A stretch of DNA of 54,850 nucleotides from Candidatus Ornithospirochaeta stercorigallinarum (lineage in GTDB: Bacteria > Spirochaetota > Spirochaetia > Sphaerochaetales > Sphaerochaetaceae): positions 1-54,850 of the forward strand of contig DVIF01000047.1 in assembly GCA_018711525.1 (NCBI GenBank). Reading direction: 5' to 3'. The translations under genes and the position numbers were made by a program. This document shows positions 17,223 through 24,387 of the stretch, in pieces. The first letter of the stretch is position 1, and every line of letters begins with the position of its first letter. The notes beneath the pieces are model-generated. The model ran no database searches, had not been told where the DNA came from, and saw nothing but the letters and a program-made list of their open reading frames with translations.

Positions 17223-19108
17223 TGGGAACTATGGATATCGAGACCGTTATCGTAGGTACCGGTGCCAGTGGATATAATGCAGCTGATGTTCTTTCATCTC
17301 TTTTTGTGAAGGATTTTGCAATCATTACGGAGGGGGTTAAGGCAGGTACAAGCCGTAATACAGGTTCGGACAAGCAGACATATTATAAGCTGTCGCTTTC
17401 AGGAATGGACTCAGACAGCGTCAGGCTTATGGCCTCCGACCTTTTCAATGGACAGTGTGTGGATGGTGATAACGCCCTTGTTGAAGCATCACTATCCGCC
17501 CCGTCGTTCATACGGCTTTCAAATCTGGGTGTTCCTTTCCCTCAGAACAGATATGGCGAATACATCGGATATAAAACGGATCATGACCCGTATCGCAGGG
17601 CGACAAGCGTAGGGCCGTATACATCGAAACTGATGACGGAGGCCTTGGAGAGATCCGTAATGGAGAAAGGCGTCAGGATAATCGATGGCTATCAGATGGT
17701 GAGAATCATCGTTGAAGACAATGAATTGAAGGGTGCTGTATTCGTAGAGAGGAAGAGCGGAAGATTCCTTCTTATCAGGATGAGGAATTTAATCCTTGCG
17801 ACAGGGGGACCGGCTGGAATGTACATGATGAGTGTATACCCGTCAAGTCAGTTCGGGGCATCAGGCATTGCATTTGAAGCTGGATGCAAGGCCCAGAACC
17901 TTACAGAATGGCAGTATGGTCTTGCTTCCGTCCGCCCAAGATGGAATGTCTCAGGCTCATATATGCAGGTGCTGCCTCGCTTTCTCTCAATCGATGATGA
18001 AGGAGAGGAGCATGATTTCCTTTTCGATTATCCAATAGATAAAGGGGACATGCTTACAAGAATCTTCCTCAAGGGCTACCAGTGGCCTTTTGATGTAAGG
18101 AAGCTATACAGCGGCTCCTCCGTAATAGATATCCTTTGTTACCTCGAGCTTGAGAAGGGCAGGCGGGTCTTCCTTGATTACATCCATAATCCTCTCAAAG
18201 AGGAAATCGATTATGAAATCCTCTCTCCAGAAGCCCGTGAGTATCTCTATTCCTCATCTTCCATCGCACCAAATCCTGTCGAGAGGCTGAGGAGGATGAA
18301 CGAGCCTGCATACCAGTTCTACCTTGAGCATGGTGTGGATCTTGAAAAAGAATATCTGGAGATTTCTCTTTCCGCCCAGCACAATAACGGAGGAATTGCC
18401 GTGGATGCATGGTGGCGGTCAAGTGTGGAAGGCATTTTCGCGGTCGGAGAGGCTGCAGGCACACATGGTGTGTATCGTCCAGGTGGAAGTGCTCTCAATG
18501 CCGGTCAGGTCGGCTCAAAAAGGGCATCTGAATACATTGCCATGCATAGGACCGGCAATTGGGTGAAAAAAGAAATCCGCCCGGAAGAGATATCTTTTAT
18601 AGATGAGATCGTCCAGAATGCGTTAAGAGGCACTCTTGACCTGAATAGTGAATATGATGAAGCACGGCTGAGAATGAGTCTTCATGGTTCCTGTCTGAGA
18701 AACAGGGAAGGGCTGGAGAAAGCTCTTGCTGAAACAGAGTCCGCTCTTGATTCCTTCTCTTTAGTCCATGCAGAGGCAAGTACACTCTGGAAACTTTTTG
18801 AATACAGGACAGCCCTTGTTTCCCAGAAGATATATCTATCTGCAATGCTCGATTACGCCTCACATAATCTTGGAAGCAGGGGAAGTGCGGTCTATAGCGA
18901 TGATGACGGGGAACTCCAGCCTCCTGCCATGGATGATAGATTCCGACATAGCCTTCAGAAGGATGAACACCCTATGATACAGATGGCAGAGCTTGAAAAA
19001 GATGGAAAGGTATCGATTTCATATAGAAATCCCCGCCCGATACCACAAGAGGAAGAAGCTTTTGAAGTTGTCTGGGCACGCTATAGAAAAGACAAGTGTA
19101 TTTATTAA
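17222..19108 (+). CDS. FAD-dependent oxidoreductase, fumarate reductase/L-aspartate oxidase-like
   Basis: The 628-residue soluble flavoprotein has an N-terminal FAD-binding motif (VIVGTGASGYNAADV, residues 9-23), a second FAD segment NLILATGGPAG near 190-200 and HNNGGIAVDAWWRSSVEGIFAVGEAAG near 383-410 (split here for reading). It ends in a helical C-terminal domain like that of succinate dehydrogenase flavoproteins. Family members reduce or oxidise C-C bonds next to carboxylates. No Fe-S or membrane subunit follows, so it probably works in the cytoplasm with the operon's other flavoproteins. AGGAG lies 6 nt before the ATG, which overlaps the SDR stop. Last gene before the terminator. Substrate unknown. 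Confidence 0.75.
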   Translation: MGTMDIETVIVGTGASGYNAADVLSSLFVKDFAIITEGVKAGTSRNTGSDKQTYYKLSLSGMDSDSVRLMASDLFNGQCVDGDNALVEASLSAPSFIRLSNLGVPFPQNRYGEYIGYKTDHDPYRRATSVGPYTSKLMTEALERSVMEKGVRIIDGYQMVRIIVEDNELKGAVFVERKSGRFLLIRMRNLILATGGPAGMYMMSVYPSSQFGASGIAFEAGCKAQNLTEWQYGLASVRPRWNVSGSYMQVLPRFLSIDDEGEEHDFLFDYPIDKGDMLTRIFLKGYQWPFDVRKLYSGSSVIDILCYLELEKGRRVFLDYIHNPLKEEIDYEILSPEAREYLYSSSSIAPNPVERLRRMNEPAYQFYLEHGVDLEKEYLEISLSAQHNNGGIAVDAWWRSSVEGIFAVGEAAGTHGVYRPGGSALNAGQVGSKRASEYIAMHRTGNWVKKEIRPEEISFIDEIVQNALRGTLDLNSEYDEARLRMSLHGSCLRNREGLEKALAETESALDSFSLVHAEASTLWKLFEYRTALVSQKIYLSAMLDYASHNLGSRGSAVYSDDDGELQPPAMDDRFRHSLQKDEHPMIQMAELEKDGKVSISYRNPRPIPQEEEAFEVVWARYRKDKCIY

Positions 19109-19157
19109 AACAATTATTTCTTTCGCAAGCATCAATATATTTAGAGTTGTGTCTGTG

Positions 19158-19196
19158 ATCTACCTGTAGGATGTAAAATCTTGCAGGTAGATTTTT
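19158..19196 (+). terminator. Intrinsic terminator of the large operon
   Basis: ATCTACCTG (19158-19166) pairs perfectly with CAGGTAGAT (19184-19192) across a 17-nt loop, followed by a T run to 19196. It lies 50 nt after the last gene of the operon. Confidence 0.8.
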
Positions 19197-19235
19197 CATC
19201 CTCTCTTTTTATTTTCCTTCTCCGAAATGTTTTTC

Positions 19236-19266
19236 TTGACGATTCGTCATTGGGGGGGGGTAGACT
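19236..19266 (+). promoter_or_regulatory. Promoter with a G9 tract in the spacer
   Basis: TTGACG (19236-19241) and TAGACT (19261-19266) form a -35/-10 pair with a 19-nt spacer. Nine G residues at 19252-19260 fill the spacer up to the -10 box. Loss of two G would give the optimal 17-nt spacing. Slipped-strand changes in the tract would therefore tune expression of the lipoprotein at 19359. Poly-G tracts in tpr promoters of Treponema pallidum are known to act this way. Confidence 0.6.
19252..19260. repeat. Homopolymeric G9 tract
   Basis: Nine consecutive G residues directly before the putative -10 box. No other G run this long was noticed in the window. It is a likely slippage hot spot. Confidence 0.9.
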
Positions 19267-19358
19267 GAGAAAAACAAGAAGGGTTCTTCATATACGGATC
19301 TGAAAGCTTTCATAAGTTCTTCAGTTGATAGAAAACATTTGTTTAAAAGGAGAGATGC

Positions 19359-19985
19359 ATGAAAAAAATGAAAAACACAACAGCTTTTGTACTCTTTCTT
19401 GCCGCACTGTTCCTCCTCTTAGGATTTTCTTCCTGCAGTGCCCCGGCGCCTGATCCCCCACTTACAGATGAGGAGGCCCTCAGAGGACAATGGGCTGTAT
19501 ATACGGAGTTAAGTACTTCAAAAGGGACTGGTGCTTCTGATGAAACTGGAACAACAGGTGAAACAGAATTGGAGTTTAGTGGAATTATCGATATCGAGTA
19601 CACGTTGCCCGGATATTGGTTAATGGGATTAGCCTTTGAGACCGAACCACCAGATCTAAGTGAATCTGAACCAATTGATGATCCATATAAGATAACAGAA
19701 ATAACAGGGGGATATTTCATAAAATCCAACCGTACTCAGAGCAAAGAGGATGGTGGTTTTACTGTATCAAGTTCTATTGAGGGTGAGAACTCAACTGTAG
19801 AATACAAGTTCATTGATGCTGAGAGAAACACCATGGAAGCAAAAGTAATGTCTTTCTCTGACTCAGAAAATGATGTTTCTCAATCAGAAAACACTGAAAA
19901 TGAAGTTATGGTCTATATAATGAAAAGACTCATTGACCATGAAATTAAAGTCAATGCGGATTTTTTATTGATACCAGGTAAATAA
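19359..19985 (+). CDS. Lipoprotein of unknown function under a G-tract promoter
   Basis: The 208-residue product has a lipoprotein signal peptide with a lipobox LGFSSC, Cys26 being the lipid site. The mature part is rich in Ser, Thr, Glu and Gly, with a low-complexity stretch (STSKGTGASDETGTTGETE) near residues 50-68 and no recognised domain. The gene is A-rich compared with its neighbours. The start is supported by AAGGAGAG upstream. Being probably surface or periplasmic and possibly phase-variable, it may meet host or competitor pressure; this is inference. No partner genes are adjacent on the same strand. Confidence 0.75.
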   Translation: MKKMKNTTAFVLFLAALFLLLGFSSCSAPAPDPPLTDEEALRGQWAVYTELSTSKGTGASDETGTTGETELEFSGIIDIEYTLPGYWLMGLAFETEPPDLSESEPIDDPYKITEITGGYFIKSNRTQSKEDGGFTVSSSIEGENSTVEYKFIDAERNTMEAKVMSFSDSENDVSQSENTENEVMVYIMKRLIDHEIKVNADFLLIPGK

Positions 19986-20005
19986 TAGGGTATGAAAACA
20001 ACGTT

Positions 20006-20023
20006 TCAGCCTTTTACGGCTGA
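20006..20023. terminator. Small hairpin after the lipoprotein gene
   Basis: TCAGCC (20006-20011) pairs with GGCTGA (20018-20023) across a 6-nt loop. The T run is poor on the plus strand, so it is at best a weak terminator for the lipoprotein gene. Confidence 0.3.
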
Positions 20024-20102
20024 GGCGTGTGCCTTTGTCTGGAAATCAAATACATTTTAGTGTTGTTGGCAAAATCATCAATCAAAGGCTGGTTGAATCA
20101 GA

Positions 20103-20134
20103 GGAAAAAGAAAACTCAGGCGTTTCCGCCTGAG
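20103..20134 (-). terminator. Intrinsic terminator of the diaminopropionate ammonia-lyase gene
   Basis: On the minus strand CTCAGGCG and CGCCTGAG (20115-20134) form a perfect 8-bp stem with a 4-nt loop, followed by TTTTCTTTTTCC. It lies just after the stop at 20141. Confidence 0.85.
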
Positions 20135-20140
20135 CTGTTT

Positions 20141-21379
20141 CTATTTTCTTGTAAGATAGTTTTCAGGGACGTTGTCCAGTCCGTCCCAGATGATCTGTCT
20201 GAAGTGTGTCGGATCTGTGTTTCCTTCTGTGTTTATTATAAGGACGTTGGATTTCTCATTCAGCCCAAGTACTGCTTTCAATCCTTCAGAACCTTCTTCC
20301 GTCATAATGGAGTAGAGTGCTCCAAGAGGGACCGCTCCGCTTTCTCCTGAGATTACGAACGGATCTCCTTTGAGAGGGACGGCAAGAATCCTCATTCCTC
20401 TTGCTGATGTGTAGTCAGGGACCTTCATGAATGCATCGACTGTTCCATCAAGTACTTTCCATGCAATCGGACTTGCTTCTCCACAGGCAAGGCCTGCCAT
20501 TATCGTATCCAGAGAACCTGTGATGTTATGCAGTGTTCCGTCATTATACTTTGCCGTCTCATATATGCATGCGGCTTTATCTGGTTCAACGACAACGAAC
20601 TTCGGGGGATCATCCTTGAAAAGGGATGCATAGAATCCGATTGTCGCAGCCGCCAGAGCCCCGACTCCTGCCTGTACGAATATATGTGTCGGCTTTATTA
20701 TTCCGAGTCCCGCGAACTCCTCCTGGGCTTCGAGCATTATGGTGGTGTAGCCCTGCATGATCCATGTAGGGATCTCCTCATAACCTGGCCAAGATGTATC
20801 GCTTATGATCTGCCAGCCGTATTTCTCCGCATCTATTGCAATCTGCCTGACCGCATCATCGTAGTTGCCGTCGATGACTTCGACACGTGCCCCGTAGTTC
20901 CTGATTGCATCGATTCTCGCCTGGGATGTGTATTTATGCACGTAGATCACACATTTGAGGTTGAGCTTCATTGATGCCCATGCGATGCCTCTTCCGTGGT
21001 TTCCATCGGTGGCGGATGCGAATGTCAGGTCCTTCAGTTTCTCATGACATTCAGGGCTTACAAGGTAATCATATGTAAGCTGCTCGTCGCTTAGTCCCAG
21101 CTTTTTCTGAATGAAGCGTGCGATTGCAAAACTTCCTCCCATGACCTTGAAAGAGTTAAGGTGAAGACGCTCCGACTCGTCTTTGATGTATATCCCCTCA
21201 AGGCCGATCATATGGGCAAGGTTTGCAAGACTCTTGAGGCTTGTCATCTTATACCCCGGGATCTGACGGTGGAAGGAACGTGCGATACGTGCATATTTTA
21301 TGTTGAAAAGCTCGTCAGCCTTCGCAAAATCCTTTTTCTTTGTTCTTACGATGTACTCGAAATCTCTCTGGTCGTTCAT
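20141..21379 (-). CDS. dpaL: Diaminopropionate ammonia-lyase
   Basis: This cytoplasmic PLP enzyme converts 2,3-diaminopropionate to pyruvate and ammonia. The 412-residue protein carries the PLP lysine in NSFKVMGG (Lys78), the phosphate-binding and substrate segment ATDGNHGRGIAW near 121-132, and the C-terminal GNTDP near 391, all typical of DpaL/YgeX. The start has GAGGAATT upstream and a TATAAT box further up. It is transcribed alone, with its own terminator. In E. coli, dpaL sits with purine/amino-acid catabolic genes; no such partners are seen here. D-Ser or other beta-substituted amino acids are possible side substrates. Confidence 0.92.
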   Translation of the reverse strand: MNDQRDFEYIVRTKKKDFAKADELFNIKYARIARSFHRQIPGYKMTSLKSLANLAHMIGLEGIYIKDESERLHLNSFKVMGGSFAIARFIQKKLGLSDEQLTYDYLVSPECHEKLKDLTFASATDGNHGRGIAWASMKLNLKCVIYVHKYTSQARIDAIRNYGARVEVIDGNYDDAVRQIAIDAEKYGWQIISDTSWPGYEEIPTWIMQGYTTIMLEAQEEFAGLGIIKPTHIFVQAGVGALAAATIGFYASLFKDDPPKFVVVEPDKAACIYETAKYNDGTLHNITGSLDTIMAGLACGEASPIAWKVLDGTVDAFMKVPDYTSARGMRILAVPLKGDPFVISGESGAVPLGALYSIMTEEGSEGLKAVLGLNEKSNVLIINTEGNTDPTHFRQIIWDGLDNVPENYLTRK

Positions 21380-21398
21380 GGTAATTCCTCTGTGAGTA

Positions 21399-21404
21399 TT
21401 ATAT
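21399..21404 (-). promoter_or_regulatory. -10 box of dpaL
   Basis: A perfect TATAAT on the minus strand lies 20 nt before the start codon. TTGCAA about 15 nt further up is a possible -35 box with short spacing. Confidence 0.4.
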
Positions 21405-21452
21405 TGGACGGGAAGAAAATTGCAAGGATGCAGGATGTTTGAATGGAAAACG

Positions 21453-21484
21453 GCAAAAACAAAGGAGGGTGGAAAGCCCTCCTT
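21453..21484 (-). terminator. Intrinsic terminator of the manB-galE operon
   Basis: On the minus strand AAGGAGGG (from 21484) pairs with CCCTCCTT (to 21462) across a 7-nt loop, followed by TGTTTTTG. It lies 8 nt after the galE stop. Confidence 0.85.
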
Positions 21485-21491
21485 CTACCTG

Positions 21492-22481
21492 TCATTTTCC
21501 GGCTTTCTTCTTCATGTTCTCCTCATAGACACGCCATGTGGAGCTTATGATTGTATCCAGGTCGCTGTATTTCGCACTCCATCCGAGCTCTTTCTTCGCA
21601 TATGTGGAAGTCGCAACGAGTTTCGCCGGGTCTCCCGGGCGGCGCGGGCTTATGATTGCAGGAATCTCCTTTCCTGTGATCCTTCTTGCAGCTTCAACGA
21701 TCTGCATGACCGAAAGTCCTTTTTCAGAACCGAGGTTCACTACGATGTTCTTGTTTTTGGAACAGATGTAGTCTGCGGCCTTCACATGTGCATCCGCAAG
21801 GTCTGTGACATGGACATAGTCCCTTACCCCAGTCCCATCGTCGGTAGGGTAGTCGTTGCCGAATATAAGGACGTTGGGGCGCATTCCACATGCTGCCTCC
21901 ATTACGATAGGAATGAGGTTCGCAGGGTTCTTCTCAAGGCCGAGCATCTTTCCATCCACATCATATCCTGCGGCATTGAAGTATCTGAGGGCTGCATAAT
22001 TCAGGCCCTTGAGTTTTGAATACCATGCGAGGTTCTCCTCTATGCAGAGCTTTGTATAGCCATAGTAGTTCTCCGGGTTTGTCGGATGCTTCTCGTCGAT
22101 TGGAAGATACTGCGGCTCCCCGTATGTGGCAGCGGAAGAAGAGAGGATGAAGTTCCTGCATCCCGCCTTGAGGCACTCTGTGATCAGGATAAGGGAACCT
22201 GTGATGTTGTTCTCACTGTACTTCTCAGGTTTCACCATCGACTCTCCTGCAGCCTTGAATGCCGCAAGATGTACAGCTACATCCCAGCCCTCAGAGAGGA
22301 CCTCTCTTACATGCTCCCTGTCAAGGATGTCACCGAGATAGAATTTTGCTTTAGGGCTTACGTTGCTCTCAAGTCCCGTTGAGAGGTTGTCATAGATTCC
22401 GACTTCATCTCCTCTTTCAAGGAAGGCAAGTGCTACATGTGTGCCGATATATCCGGCTCCTCCGAAGAGTAATACTTTCAT
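21492..22481 (-). CDS. galE: UDP-glucose 4-epimerase
   Basis: This cytoplasmic extended SDR interconverts UDP-glucose and UDP-galactose. The 329-residue protein, the normal GalE length, has GGAGYIG near residues 7-13, the active-site Ser/Thr segment LSSSAATYGEP near 118-128 and the catalytic YxxxK in YGYTKL near 148-153. LRYFNAAGYD near 171-180 is characteristic of GalE. A GGAG site precedes the ATG. It is the third gene of a minus operon after a short unknown gene and the phosphohexomutase, so the operon supplies nucleotide sugars for glycan or glycolipid synthesis. Confidence 0.94.
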   Translation of the reverse strand: MKVLLFGGAGYIGTHVALAFLERGDEVGIYDNLSTGLESNVSPKAKFYLGDILDREHVREVLSEGWDVAVHLAAFKAAGESMVKPEKYSENNITGSLILITECLKAGCRNFILSSSAATYGEPQYLPIDEKHPTNPENYYGYTKLCIEENLAWYSKLKGLNYAALRYFNAAGYDVDGKMLGLEKNPANLIPIVMEAACGMRPNVLIFGNDYPTDDGTGVRDYVHVTDLADAHVKAADYICSKNKNIVVNLGSEKGLSVMQIVEAARRITGKEIPAIISPRRPGDPAKLVATSTYAKKELGWSAKYSDLDTIISSTWRVYEENMKKKAGK

Positions 22482-22537
22482 AAACAGACTCCTTTTATAT
22501 GAATTCTACAATGAATGGAAAAAAGATAGAAGATTAT

Positions 22538-23884
22538 CTATTTGAATTGCCCGATAATATCCTTGATCTCTTTCAATCTGTTTTCCATCTCCTCCTTGCT
22601 CTGAGCTTCAAGAACAATCCTCAGATAGGGCTCCGTGTTGCTCTTGCGGATGCTGAACCACCATGACGGGAACTCTATCCTGTAGCCGTCGAACGAGAGG
22701 ATCTTGCTTGGATTCTCGCTCTTGAAGTGCTCGAGTATCCTGGAAATGCACTCATCTTTCTCTTCGAGTTTGAAGTTCACTTCCCCTGTGTTCGAATACT
22801 TGACGATTGAATCGATCAACTGTGATAATGTCCTCCCTTCCTCCTTGAGGCTCTTTACCACGCTCAGTACAAGAAGGGATGCGAGGATGCCGCTGTCGCA
22901 GTTGAAGAAATCCCTTCTGAAATAGTAGTGCCCTGCGAGCTCTCCTCCGAAGACTGCATCGATTTCTCTTATCTTCATCTTTGCGAATGCATGTCCGACC
23001 TTCCATAATGTGGGAGGAAACCCGATTGACTCCAGATATTCCGTCGTGCTGCGGCTTGTGCGTACATCGACAAGGGAGTTCCCGCTAAGCCCTTTCTTCT
23101 TGTAGTAGCAGCCAAGGACGGCAGTGATGTAGTCGGGCTGTATGAATCTTCCCTTCTCGTCGATGAACATGACCCTGTCGGCATCCCCGTCATAGATGAT
23201 GCCCACATCGCTTCTATTCTTGAGCGTCTCTCTTTTGATATCTTCGCAGTTCCTCTCATCAAGCGGATTCGGCTCATGATTGGGGAAGCTTCCGTCGAAA
23301 GTATCATAGATGTAGTGGATGGAATCATCTTTTAAAACATCCTTGATTATAAGGCTCGACATTCCATTGGAGCAGTCGATGCTGATGTCGAGATCCTCAA
23401 TATCGGGACAAAAGCCTCTGAGGTATTTCACATATTCATCCCTCACATATGAGTAGTCCTTGACCTCTCCCTTCTTTTCACTGATGGTTATCTCTCCTTC
23501 ATTGCAGAGCTTTTCGAGGTCTTTGAGTCCCGTATCCCCTCCGACAGGGATGGCATCCTTTCTTGAAATCTTGAGTCCGTTGTATTCTTTCGGATTGTGG
23601 CTTGCCGTAATCTGTACCGAGGCATCGGCTTTCAAAAAGACTGTTGCGAAATACACCATCGGTGTTGTCGCAAGTCCAAGGTCGTAGACATCGGCACCGC
23701 TGTCTGTGATACCTTTCAAGAGATATTCATGTATCTCCGGACTGCTGAGTCTCACATCACGTCCGACAACCACGTGGTCCGTACTCAAAAGAGAAGGAAG
23801 GAAATATCCTACCTTGTATGCTGTTTCCTTATCGAAATCCTTATTGTAGATTCCTCTGATGTCGTAAGCTTTGAATGCTCCCAT
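22538..23884 (-). CDS. manB: Phosphomannomutase/phosphoglucomutase
   Basis: This alpha-D-phosphohexomutase moves phosphate between C6 and C1 of mannose or glucose. The 448-residue protein carries the phosphoserine loop TASHNP (Ser95), the magnesium loop DGDADR near 237-242, the sugar loop GGELAGHYYF near 315-324 and the phosphate-binding RKSNTEPYLR near 416-425. Length and motifs fit the bacterial PMM/PGM (AlgC/ManB) group. AGGAGA precedes the ATG, and the stop of the upstream gene is 8 nt away. With galE it feeds nucleotide-sugar synthesis. Whether mannose, glucose or both are used cannot be told from the motifs. Confidence 0.92.
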   Translation of the reverse strand: MGAFKAYDIRGIYNKDFDKETAYKVGYFLPSLLSTDHVVVGRDVRLSSPEIHEYLLKGITDSGADVYDLGLATTPMVYFATVFLKADASVQITASHNPKEYNGLKISRKDAIPVGGDTGLKDLEKLCNEGEITISEKKGEVKDYSYVRDEYVKYLRGFCPDIEDLDISIDCSNGMSSLIIKDVLKDDSIHYIYDTFDGSFPNHEPNPLDERNCEDIKRETLKNRSDVGIIYDGDADRVMFIDEKGRFIQPDYITAVLGCYYKKKGLSGNSLVDVRTSRSTTEYLESIGFPPTLWKVGHAFAKMKIREIDAVFGGELAGHYYFRRDFFNCDSGILASLLVLSVVKSLKEEGRTLSQLIDSIVKYSNTGEVNFKLEEKDECISRILEHFKSENPSKILSFDGYRIEFPSWWFSIRKSNTEPYLRIVLEAQSKEEMENRLKEIKDIIGQFK

Positions 23885-23892
23885 GTCTTCTC

Positions 23893-24342
23893 CTAATATA
23901 ATAATTTGATGAATTCGTCAGGTTTCATCAGTTCAAAATAGTATCTTGTTCCGTTTTTTAAGATTATCTCCAAGAGTGTTTTCCTGAAAAAACGTGTAAG
24001 CCTTCCCGCTTCTTTGCACGGGATGCCTTTTTCCACGCTTCTTATCGCATCACTCATTGAGACAATCGATGCAGAAAGGACGTCTTCCTTTTTGAAAGAA
24101 TGCTCCATCTTCACATATTCTTCCTTGTCCTTCCTCTTTATCTCTATTCCAAGGAATGTCGGTGGGCGGTAGAAATCCTCGAAGATGAAAGTGCTGCCAT
24201 CGGTATATATGAACACGCCGTATTCTCTTTTCTCCCCGTCTCCAGAGAGGTAGTAGAGTGCATAGGTGCGCATCTTCATCCTGCCGCCGAGCTTCTCCTC
24301 CCTTTCTTTCAGGAATTTCAGTGTTTCGTCATCTAATTGCAT
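23893..24342 (-). CDS. Unknown small protein in the manB-galE operon
   Basis: A 149-residue protein of mixed alpha/beta appearance with no signal peptide, no membrane span and no recognised family. It has many Lys/Glu pairs, an aromatic stretch FIFEDFYRPPTFLG in the middle and a hydrophobic C-terminal YYFELMKPDEFIKLLY. ATG 24342 is taken as the start; a TTG at 24363 would add seven residues. There is no clear Shine-Dalgarno site. Only 45 nt separate it from the divergent methyltransferase gene, so both promoters must lie in that gap. Close linkage to manB (8 nt) suggests a role near sugar-nucleotide metabolism, but no function is claimed. Confidence 0.7.
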   Translation of the reverse strand: MQLDDETLKFLKEREEKLGGRMKMRTYALYYLSGDGEKREYGVFIYTDGSTFIFEDFYRPPTFLGIEIKRKDKEEYVKMEHSFKKEDVLSASIVSMSDAIRSVEKGIPCKEAGRLTRFFRKTLLEIILKNGTRYYFELMKPDEFIKLLY

Positions 24343-24372
24343 AAAACAGTATCCATTTTCCAAAAGATACTA

Positions 24373-24378
24373 TATGAT
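24373..24378 (+). promoter_or_regulatory. -10 box of the rRNA methyltransferase gene, 9 nt before the ATG
   Basis: TATGAT lies 9 nt before the start codon at 24388, with no Shine-Dalgarno site between. Transcription would start about 2-3 nt before the ATG. No clear -35 box was found. Confidence 0.4.
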
Positions 24379-24387
24379 ACCATAAAT

